Source: an uncultured Bacteroidales bacterium (GTDB lineage Bacteria > Bacteroidota > Bacteroidia > Bacteroidales > Bacteroidaceae). From it: a DNA stretch of 64,000 nucleotides. The notes under the pieces are model-generated. The model was not told the DNA's origin. It worked only from the letters and a program-made list of their open reading frames with translations, and did not search any database. The translations under genes were made by a program, and so were the position numbers. Where the stretch lies: the NCBI GenBank assembly GCA_902801475.1, contig CADCIO010000009.1, positions 1 to 64,000 of the forward strand. Direction: 5' to 3'. Of this stretch, positions 7,990-16,046 are shown piece after piece; the stretch's first letter is position 1; the number at the start of each line of letters is the position of its first letter.

Positions 7990-10900
7990 TCACTTAATCA
8001 CGACCTTTTTACCATTGTATATATAGATACCCTTGTCAGGCTTGCCTGGCAGTTCGCGACCGTTGAGGTCGTAGTAGCGATGGGTGCCGTCCTCGTCGAT
8101 GGTCTCGATGCTGTCGATGTCGGTCGTGTCGTCATCCAGCATCATGCTGATGCGGGTGCTGGCGTGGCGGGCACTTGGCAGCAGGAAGGCACGGAAAGGC
8201 AAGATGCTGGCTTTGCTGTCGTCAGTGCTCACAGGATGCCAGTCGCCGTCGCTCTGCAGGATGTAGGCGCCCATGTCGGCAGCCTCTTCATTGCTGATGG
8301 CGTCGAAGGTGCCGCGCAACGTGTAGCCCACAGCGTCAACCTGACGTCCGTAGGTGTCGCCGCCGCTGGCAGGGATGGTCTGGGCGATGTCGCTGTTCAG
8401 TGTCGTTGACATCTTGCGGAAGCGCTTGTTGCCCACCACTTTCAGCAGATAGGGTTGCATAGGCTCCAGCTCGCCCTTCACCTCCGTGAACACGAGGCTG
8501 TTGCCGTCGCGCTCGCTCAGCTTGTAGGCACGTGAATACTGCGGCACATTCATCTTATAAGGTACGCAGAGCGTGTAAGGGATGGCTGAGGCAGCCAGCG
8601 TGCGTGAGTTCTCAATCTTCTCGGCCTCGAACTCGTAAGGTACGACATAGGAGAGTGAGTCTGCCAGTCGGTAGGTCTTCGTGCGCAGGATGTCGCCGCT
8701 GGCCACCACCACGTTCGTCTCGTCGGTGTTGCCATAGGTGGCTGGCACGTAGGCCAGTGTCTGCTGGGTGTTGATGCCGTACTTGGCAAAGCCACCGTCG
8801 CGCAGGGTGCTGATGACGTCGGTAGAGTCGCACCGCAGGAAGTCAACCGAGCGCAGGTGTCGGTTAGCGTCGAAGAGACCTTCCTCCATCTCGCAGAGCG
8901 ACAAAGGCATGGATATGTGTTCCAGTTCCTTGAGCGGTGCCAGGGTGGCTTTATCCATGTACACTATGCGGGTAAAGCTCAACGGAGCGAGATTGCGAAC
9001 ACCTGTATTGAAGTCAAACCATCCCCTTACCGAAGTGATTTCGCTCAGTTCATCCTGAGTGGCAGCACCGTGAGAGGCGAAGGCGCAGAACGAGTCATCG
9101 TCGTTGAATACGCCCGTAGAGACGTTGTTGGTGCGCTGCCATGAGGAGCCGGTGAAGGCTTCGTCGAGCAGATAGTTGCGGTATTGGGTTGGGCGCACGT
9201 AGAAGGCGTCGAACGTCGGGTTGTAGTTGTTGCACAGCAAACGCCAGATGGGGTGATCCGAACTGATGGCTATCTTCTTTTTAGCGAGGATATACATGCG
9301 GCTGAGCATGGCATCGTCGTCGAGTGCACTCCAGTTGAAGTCCTCCATGTCGTCGCCGATGACCAGCGTCTCAAGGCTTTCGCACTCCTGCAGGGCACGA
9401 CGGCCAACCTCCTTACAAGTCTTCGGCAGGATGAGTGTCTTCAGGCTGTGAGCGCGCAGGAAAGAGTGCTGTGGCAGCAAGTTGTCTTTGACAGCATAGC
9501 CCATCGGAGTAAGAGAACCGTCCCAACGCCTGTATTCTCCCCATACCGCACTGCTTTCGTCGGTCTTCTTAATCTGGGCATCGTAGAGGTCGAGGTATTC
9601 CAGACGTCCGACATAGTTGCGCGACTGTGTCCAACAGCAGTAGCCAGCCAAGTATTTCATCAGGTCGATGTCAACGCCACCGATAGGACCTACCACCTTC
9701 AGTCTGAAGATGCGGCTGTAGTCGCCACGCACACCTACCAGATATTTAGTGCTTGAACCTACTTCTTCGTGAGTCTTGACTTCCAGACCTAATGCCTTGC
9801 CCAGCGTGTTCGGTTCCTTCACGACGACAGTCAGGATGTCTCTGTTGGCATTGTCATCGTCTGCATTGATGTGGTCGGCATACTGTGCCCACTTGGTGCG
9901 GTAGAGCTTGGCATAGCGGCGCGGCACGAAGATGCGGAAGTTGGATGGCAGATCGCGGAAGGCGTCTTCAGCCAGTTCAGCGGGCTGGATGCCGAAAACA
10001 CGGATGGTGTCGAGTTTTCCACAATCGGCGAAGGCGCTGGTTCCGATGTATTCAACAGAAGCAGGCAGGGTGATGCGTCGCAGGTCACCAGACCCCTGGA
10101 AGGTGTTTTCGAGGCGCTTCACGTTCTGGAAGTTGTAGAAATCATCGAAGTCCTGCAAGCTACTGCGGTTAAAGATGCCTTCCACGCTCTCACGCATCAG
10201 GTACACCGAGGGGAAGAACTCGTTCTGGAGAGCCAGCAGTTTCATGGCCCTGTCATCGATGAACGGAGCGTCAACAGCACTTGCCTGAGAGATGATACCA
10301 TAGTCGTTCATGTAGTCGCCAATCTGCGAGGGAAGTGTATATACTTGCTGCAATGAGACGCCCCATGGGTCGTTGGAACTCGTCTTGGCGTATTGGTCAG
10401 TCAGGAACACCAGTTCCTCCAGCGGGTAGTCGAACAGTCCATCCGTGTATTGCCAGCTATCATATTCCTTCACGGCTCCCGTTATGGCTACGCGTTTCAA
10501 GCCACTGCAGCCAGCGAAGACGCGTGCATCAATTTTCGTTAAGCTCTTCGGCAGGACAACCGTTTCCAGCGCTGTGCAACCCATGAAGAGGTAAGTGGGC
10601 AGTTCATTGTCATTCTTGATGTTATAGCGCGTACCGACCATGGCGTGTTCGTCGTTGTAGTAGTGATAGCCGTCGTCGGTCTCCTTGATGTCGGCATTGT
10701 AGAGGTTCAGGTAGCGCAGGCATCCGTCGGTGGGCTTGCCGCCACCAGTGTAGGCATCGCTGCCTGCCAAGTATCGGATGACGGCCAAATCGACGTTGCC
10801 TAACGGACCGCTGACGGTCAGCGAGTCGTACTTGGCGTAGTTGCCGTGTACGTAGCGTGGCTCGTCGCCGAAGAAGAGTCCTGAGTAGCTCATCTCTACG

Positions 10901-13900
10901 AAGAGACCCAGTTTCTCAGCCAGTTCATTGGGCTTGCTGACGGTCACCACCTTATTGACATGATAGTCGGCATCGCTCACGATGTAGTCCTTGTACTCAG
11001 ACCATTCCTTAAGATAAGTCTTGAGGCTCTGTGCAGGCACGTAGATCTTCATGCCCTCGTTTCTGGGGAACACGTCGTCGCACAGATAGAATGGCTTGGG
11101 GTTGCGCACACGGATGGTCTTAAGACTGGTGCAACCGCTGAAGGCATTGTCGTCGATCAGGGTCAGCATAGATGGCAGTTCAATCTCCTGCAAGGCTGAG
11201 CAGTCCATAAAAGCACGTTCCATGATCATGTTAAGGCTGGGTGGCAGAACGACATTTGTCATCTTCGTCAGTCCCTTAAACCATTCTGGATAGATGGTGA
11301 TCAATTTGACGCCCTCGAAGTGCTGAAGGTCGGCCAGCGAGAGGATATCATCCTTCTGAGCGGTGAATCGGCCATTGAGCAATGGGAAGTCGGCACCTTT
11401 TCTGCGCGACAGGTCGATATAGTCGTCCCATGTGGCAGGATCGTAGCCCGTATGTGCCCTGTCGTAGTAAGGCTGGTCTTCCAGAGCAGCCTTGAAACCC
11501 TTGTCAGAAGGCTGGATGATGCAAGGCATGAAGCGATCCTTGTACTTTACCCATGAGGTGTCAGCTTCGAACCATGCCACCTGTTGCGGCATCATCCTGA
11601 TTTTGGCATTTGTTCCTTCCAAAACTCCCCTGCCGAGCTTCACCTGCTGTGGCTTGATGGGAACAATGTGGTTGTCGCCGTCGGTGACGAGGTAGAGCAT
11701 GTCGAGGTACTCCAGTCCTGAATAGGAGAAACATGAGTCTTCCAGTGTCACGTCCAGACCCGTGTAGCTGTCGCCGAAGGCACCCGTACCCTTCAGGTCG
11801 GTGAAGTTCACGACTTTCAGGTTCTTGTTGCCATAGAAGGCTTTGCGTGCCACAGCATCAAGCTGGAAGTTGTTGTACACGCCGATGTCGTTACACAGCT
11901 TCAGTCCGCCCTGATGCTCTTCAAGGAACTTGTTGTCGGCTCCCGTCACGATGGTGTGCTCAATCTTGTGACCGTTCACCTTGTGCACTTTCTGCGTGGT
12001 GCCGTTCTCGTAGGCATAGGCGTAGTTGCCGCCATACTCCTGATACTGAGTCTCAGGTTTTGCAGGCTCATAGACGAACCACTGTTTCATGGGTGCCCAC
12101 GACTCGCTGTCGAGGAAGTCCTGCTTGCGTGTTGGGTCTATGATGATGCGTATCTTCGTGGAATCGACATTGGCAAACACGTGGTCTCCAGCCAAGATAA
12201 AGCTCTCAGGACCAAGTGCCTGTGTGCCGTTCTTCTTGGTCTGCACACGCAGGTCGATGGTGGTCAGGTTGGTACAGCCAACGAATGCCGAGTCGGGAAT
12301 AGTGAGCAGCATGGGGATAGCCTCATCGCTCTCTATGGTGTTCTCATAGAACTTGATGGTCTTCAGATTCTTCTTGTTGTGGAAAGCATCCTTGGCCCAT
12401 GTCATCGTACGGGCATTGTTGTTGCGACCCTGTCCCTTGCCTGTTCCGGCATAGATGGTCACCTCTTCCTGGTCGGGCACACTCTTGATGTAAGTGTGAT
12501 AGCACAGGTTCTTGGTAGGTGTGGTGATGATGTAGCCACCGCCAACCATGCCCACCTGATGGATGTTAGACAGGATGTTCTCGCGCATACCCTTGCGCAG
12601 GGCTTCGCCGTCGTAGGTGCCGCTGCCACCCCAGCATGAGGTAGCGATGATGCCTGCCGTACTGACGGTTCCAGCCAGCGCCTGACCACCAATGTAGTAG
12701 GCACTTTGCTTCAGGACTGAAGGCAGTTGAGGGGCTACGATCTTTTCTGCTGCCGTGTATGCTGCGTCCGCAATCTGCTTGATGCACAGATTAATAACAG
12801 GATTCTTGCCGACGAAAGATTGAGTTTCATTCACTGCAGTCATTGCCAAGAATGTGTGCATCGATTCGGAACTGACAAATTCTCCTTGTTCGGTGATGAG
12901 AGGAAAACTGACGTCCATTATTTTCTTCTCCAATCCTACTTGCACCTTCTTAGCATAAGTTGAGTACATAAGGCCATAAACACCTTTGACGGGGGAAATT
13001 CCCTCTGCCTCGTTACCCATCAAGTTCGGGAGATATTTTTTGACTGGAGAATCCAATAGATCGTCCCACAAATTCTGTGTGCGACTCTGAATATCAGCTT
13101 CACATAGAGTCTTTAGCTTGGTCATGTCTGTCATGTACGTCTCAAAAGGTTCCTTGAGCGCCTTGACAGCCTTGAAGGCATCCTCCACTTCCATAGCAAA
13201 GAGTGCCACTTCAAGGGCGATACGCGGAATTGTCCACCACGACACATCCTGGCTGACGGTCTGCGAGGTCTGCAGGATGCCGCCTGGCGAGGTCATGTAG
13301 CCGTAGGTCAAGCCGTCTAACTGGAAATCATTCATCTGCTGCTTCTCGGGCACGAAGTCCTCGGGCTGGATGAAATCGGCATAAATCATCCAGTTGGGGT
13401 CGTCGAGGAACTCCTGATAACGGTCGGGAGACACGATGATCTTGAAGTCTTCTGGCAGACTGGCTTTAATGGCGTCATTCAGCTCTGAGGTCTTTAAGGT
13501 CTTCATGTCAACATCGGAGGGCAGACCGAAGATGTTGTCGCCCGGAATAACGTCCTGAGGGCCGAGCGTCTCCCAGTTGTCGCTGCCGTCCTGCACGTAA
13601 TAGTACATACGCAACTCCTTGAGGTTGGTGCAGCCCTTGAGCGCACCGTTGCGGATAACTATCTTCAGGTCGTTGTAGGAGTTCTCCGAACGGCCGTTGG
13701 TCTGCCAGAACTCGATGTTCTTCACATCCTTGCTCTGTCCGAGACTCTCGAGGGCGATGGTCTTGTAGTTATAGTAGGAACCAGGGTCGTTGTAGATGCG
13801 CATGGTGCCGTTGCTCAGGCTGCCGGCATCGACACCCACCACCTTGGTGTACCAGATGTTCTTGTCGGATGTGGAGAGCAGGCTGCTGGCATTGAACTGC

Positions 13901-15684
13901 TGGTAGTCTGCGTTCCAGTATTTCAGGGTCTCCATCAGCTGGGCGTGACCCTCGGCGTTGTTCTTCAGCGACTCGCCCTTGGTGTTGCGCATCTCGCTGT
14001 AGCGGGCACCGTTCACGTCCATATCGACATTGGTGTGGTTATAGATGAAGATGCGGTTGTTCACACCCTTCCACGCCTTGTTGCTCAGGTAATTCTGATA
14101 CTCTGAGGCATCAACGGTGAAGTTGGCCTGCGGGGAATTGTAGAAGACGTTGCTGCTCACCTCAGTCACCTGCACGTCCTTGAGCGCCTCCCAGTGGTTG
14201 TCGCCCCTGGTGGTGTACTGCATCATCTTAATTTCCGTCAAGTTGGAGCAATAGGCAAAGGCTTGGTCGCCAATCACGAAGTCGAATGGGAACGAGGCAT
14301 TTTTGGTGCTGGCATCAGTATCCTTGAAGTAGAGTGTCTTCAGCTCTGTGCAGCCCTGGAAGGCATGGGGAGCGATGCAGCCCACGAGCGTATGGTCGCG
14401 CCCTACACCCGTCAGGTCGTTGTGTATCTGTGCTCCGTCTGAGGGAATGTCACCAGGCACCCAGCCTACAACGGCGGTCACCCATACTTTGTTGCCGTCG
14501 GCATCCCACTTGAAGAGGTCGTCATTTTTGTCGAACTGATAGCCCTTCTGCTGGCACACCTCGTTGCTGAGGTAGAGGTGATAGTCGCGGCGGCTCAGGT
14601 AGCGGTACTTCGTGCCGTCCATCACGCGCTCATCCGATGGCTTCACCATGTAATCGAGGGGACTGAACATCGGCTTGCGGCTCAGGTCGCTGATCACATG
14701 AGTGCCATTGCGCTGCCACGGGTCTTTGATGTAGCACGAGCCGTTGGTCTCCCAGTGGTTGAAGTTGGCATCGTCAGAAATCGACAGCTGGATAACGGCT
14801 CCGTTCTGCCAGTATTTCTCGCCGCCGAAGTCGATGGTCGGCTCGCTGATGATCTCGGCCTCGCAGCCATCAGACACCAGCACCTCGCGGAACACGGCAA
14901 CACCCTGCTCACCACCCATCAGCTGGGTGTAGTAGCACTCCTCGAACGTACACGTCACACCGGCAACCGTACGGGCAAAGGTGGCGCAATCGTCATAGTA
15001 GGGGGTCTCCTTCGGGTCCACCATACAGTGCTTGAAGTCAATGGGCAGGTTGGTGTAGCCCACCAGACCACTACTGCGGTTGGACCAGCCAGAGAAACCA
15101 CCAATAAACGAACTGTTCTTGATGACAGGACTTGCCGTGCAGGTGCTCTCCACCACGGCCACAAGTCCGCCAAAGGTGGCGTCACTGTCGAGATTGCTGT
15201 CGGCAAACAGTCTGCTGCTGACATGGCAGTCGTCGATGGTGGTCGTACGGGAGCCGTCTATCAGCGAGGCAATGCCTGCGGCATACTTGTGGCGGCTGAA
15301 GATGCTGCCCTTTACCTTGAGGTGACGGATGGTGGCACCGTCGAGTCTGATGAACGGGGCGCAGTAGTCATCGGCGTATTCGAAACGGTCGGGCTTGGCG
15401 CCGCCACGATCGTAGGTCAGCGTGTACATGCCACCACTGAAAGTGCCGCTGAAGGGTTTGTCACTTGCGCCAACGCTGATGCCCTCGGCATCAATGTCGG
15501 CCGTCATTTCGAAATACTTGCCGCTGTAGCTGTTGCCGCCGTTCACGTCGTCGGCCAGTTGCTTCCAGTCGGCACTGCTTTTGATCTTGTAGGGATCGGC
15601 AGACGTTCCGTCGCCATCCCACGCCCATGCCACCTGCGCGATTGCACACAGCAAGGCAAGCATCAAAAATGCTTTCTGTTTCAT
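7990..15684 (-). CDS. Giant BspA-like leucine-rich-repeat surface protein (2564 aa)
   Basis: The signal peptide is MKQKAFLMLALLCAIAQVAWA. Residues ~20-300 are a beta-helix-like N-module related to that of the 1827-aa protein. Most of the rest carries irregular BspA-type (LRR_5) repeats such as AFQGCTELKTLYF, AFSGCTSLKTIRV and AFADCGKLDTIRV. Residues ~800-1030 are a helical, repeat-free insert. Two large tandem units begin near residues 1580 and 1945 (VNKVVTVSKPNELAEKLGL and RDILTVVVKEPNTLGKALGL). The C-terminus YYDLNGRELPGKPDKGIYIYNGKKVVIK (last ~28 residues, quoted in part) resembles a type IX sorting tail. BspA relatives bind host proteins and other bacteria; the ligand here is unknown. It is first in the unit and has its own promoter. 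Confidence 0.85.
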   Translation of the reverse strand: MKQKAFLMLALLCAIAQVAWAWDGDGTSADPYKIKSSADWKQLADDVNGGNSYSGKYFEMTADIDAEGISVGASDKPFSGTFSGGMYTLTYDRGGAKPDRFEYADDYCAPFIRLDGATIRHLKVKGSIFSRHKYAAGIASLIDGSRTTTIDDCHVSSRLFADSNLDSDATFGGLVAVVESTCTASPVIKNSSFIGGFSGWSNRSSGLVGYTNLPIDFKHCMVDPKETPYYDDCATFARTVAGVTCTFEECYYTQLMGGEQGVAVFREVLVSDGCEAEIISEPTIDFGGEKYWQNGAVIQLSISDDANFNHWETNGSCYIKDPWQRNGTHVISDLSRKPMFSPLDYMVKPSDERVMDGTKYRYLSRRDYHLYLSNEVCQQKGYQFDKNDDLFKWDADGNKVWVTAVVGWVPGDIPSDGAQIHNDLTGVGRDHTLVGCIAPHAFQGCTELKTLYFKDTDASTKNASFPFDFVIGDQAFAYCSNLTEIKMMQYTTRGDNHWEALKDVQVTEVSSNVFYNSPQANFTVDASEYQNYLSNKAWKGVNNRIFIYNHTNVDMDVNGARYSEMRNTKGESLKNNAEGHAQLMETLKYWNADYQQFNASSLLSTSDKNIWYTKVVGVDAGSLSNGTMRIYNDPGSYYNYKTIALESLGQSKDVKNIEFWQTNGRSENSYNDLKIVIRNGALKGCTNLKELRMYYYVQDGSDNWETLGPQDVIPGDNIFGLPSDVDMKTLKTSELNDAIKASLPEDFKIIVSPDRYQEFLDDPNWMIYADFIQPEDFVPEKQQMNDFQLDGLTYGYMTSPGGILQTSQTVSQDVSWWTIPRIALEVALFAMEVEDAFKAVKALKEPFETYMTDMTKLKTLCEADIQSRTQNLWDDLLDSPVKKYLPNLMGNEAEGISPVKGVYGLMYSTYAKKVQVGLEKKIMDVSFPLITEQGEFVSSESMHTFLAMTAVNETQSFVGKNPVINLCIKQIADAAYTAAEKIVAPQLPSVLKQSAYYIGGQALAGTVSTAGIIATSCWGGSGTYDGEALRKGMRENILSNIHQVGMVGGGYIITTPTKNLCYHTYIKSVPDQEEVTIYAGTGKGQGRNNNARTMTWAKDAFHNKKNLKTIKFYENTIESDEAIPMLLTIPDSAFVGCTNLTTIDLRVQTKKNGTQALGPESFILAGDHVFANVDSTKIRIIIDPTRKQDFLDSESWAPMKQWFVYEPAKPETQYQEYGGNYAYAYENGTTQKVHKVNGHKIEHTIVTGADNKFLEEHQGGLKLCNDIGVYNNFQLDAVARKAFYGNKNLKVVNFTDLKGTGAFGDSYTGLDVTLEDSCFSYSGLEYLDMLYLVTDGDNHIVPIKPQQVKLGRGVLEGTNAKIRMMPQQVAWFEADTSWVKYKDRFMPCIIQPSDKGFKAALEDQPYYDRAHTGYDPATWDDYIDLSRRKGADFPLLNGRFTAQKDDILSLADLQHFEGVKLITIYPEWFKGLTKMTNVVLPPSLNMIMERAFMDCSALQEIELPSMLTLIDDNAFSGCTSLKTIRVRNPKPFYLCDDVFPRNEGMKIYVPAQSLKTYLKEWSEYKDYIVSDADYHVNKVVTVSKPNELAEKLGLFVEMSYSGLFFGDEPRYVHGNYAKYDSLTVSGPLGNVDLAVIRYLAGSDAYTGGGKPTDGCLRYLNLYNADIKETDDGYHYYNDEHAMVGTRYNIKNDNELPTYLFMGCTALETVVLPKSLTKIDARVFAGCSGLKRVAITGAVKEYDSWQYTDGLFDYPLEELVFLTDQYAKTSSNDPWGVSLQQVYTLPSQIGDYMNDYGIISQASAVDAPFIDDRAMKLLALQNEFFPSVYLMRESVEGIFNRSSLQDFDDFYNFQNVKRLENTFQGSGDLRRITLPASVEYIGTSAFADCGKLDTIRVFGIQPAELAEDAFRDLPSNFRIFVPRRYAKLYRTKWAQYADHINADDDNANRDILTVVVKEPNTLGKALGLEVKTHEEVGSSTKYLVGVRGDYSRIFRLKVVGPIGGVDIDLMKYLAGYCCWTQSRNYVGRLEYLDLYDAQIKKTDESSAVWGEYRRWDGSLTPMGYAVKDNLLPQHSFLRAHSLKTLILPKTCKEVGRRALQECESLETLVIGDDMEDFNWSALDDDAMLSRMYILAKKKIAISSDHPIWRLLCNNYNPTFDAFYVRPTQYRNYLLDEAFTGSSWQRTNNVSTGVFNDDDSFCAFASHGAATQDELSEITSVRGWFDFNTGVRNLAPLSFTRIVYMDKATLAPLKELEHISMPLSLCEMEEGLFDANRHLRSVDFLRCDSTDVISTLRDGGFAKYGINTQQTLAYVPATYGNTDETNVVVASGDILRTKTYRLADSLSYVVPYEFEAEKIENSRTLAASAIPYTLCVPYKMNVPQYSRAYKLSERDGNSLVFTEVKGELEPMQPYLLKVVGNKRFRKMSTTLNSDIAQTIPASGGDTYGRQVDAVGYTLRGTFDAISNEEAADMGAYILQSDGDWHPVSTDDSKASILPFRAFLLPSARHASTRISMMLDDDTTDIDSIETIDEDGTHRYYDLNGRELPGKPDKGIYIYNGKKVVIK

Positions 15685-15745
15685 TTATCCTATTATTATA
15701 AATTAAAGAGCTCTACTTTTGTGTGTCTTATTCGTTTTTGCGCTG

Positions 15746-15777
15746 CAAAGGTACGCCTTTTTGCTTTCTTTAACAAA
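15746..15777 (-). promoter_or_regulatory. Promoter of the giant BspA-like gene
   Basis: Read on the minus strand: TTTG at 15777-15774, 20 nt, TACCTTTG at 15753-15746. This matches the Bacteroidota promoter exactly. Transcription should start near 15740, about 55 nt before the ATG at 15684. Confidence 0.8.
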
Positions 15778-15796
15778 TTTTCAACCAATTATTTGT

Positions 15797-15932
15797 TCAA
15801 AAGGGCTGACACCGTGGTGGTGCCAGCCCCTTTTGTTTATTGTCAATTCTTATCTGTCATCGTCTACCATATCCTCCGCCCATTCCAGATCCTCTTTCTC
15901 ACCTCTGTCAGAGGCTGTATATATTGCTTCTT
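15797..15932 (-). terminator. Terminator and duplicated 3'-flank module, copy B
   Basis: The hairpin GGGCTGACACC (15803-15813) / GGTGCCAGCCC (15819-15829) is followed on the minus strand by TTTTG and can end the 1827-aa gene transcript. The remainder up to 15932 is the second copy of the block at 5434-5584, lacking its 21-base insertion. Confidence 0.75.
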
Positions 15933-15998
15933 ATTCATAATTTCTGCGTTTTCTGCGATTTCTGCGAGACCTTACTGAATCACAACCTTGAGCTTCGC

Positions 15999-16046
15999 TC
16001 GAGCTCGTTCCCGTTCGGAAGACCTTGAGCAAACTCAGGTCTTCTC
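15999..16046 (-). repeat. 48-bp 3' hairpin element, copy 2
   Basis: It directly follows the stop codon (16047-16049) of the 1827-aa gene and has the same length and position as copy 1 at 7942-7989. CTCAGGTCTTC (16034-16044) pairs with GAAGACCTTGAG (16018-16029) around CAAA, giving 11 bp with one bulged base. Confidence 0.65.

Larger units (their letters stand above)
15685..16046. other. Intergenic region between two surface-protein genes
   Basis: From right to left this 362-base gap holds the 48-bp hairpin element (15999-16046), a short triplet of TTTCTGCG words (about 15949-15967), the duplicated 3'-flank module with terminator (15803-15932), and the promoter of the next gene (15746-15777). 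I see no gene in it. Confidence 0.8.

Noticed and set aside
14578-15978. Plus-strand open frame of 466 codons
   Set aside because: It is antisense to the N-terminal module of the giant BspA-like gene and runs through that gene's promoter and terminator region; a compositional shadow.
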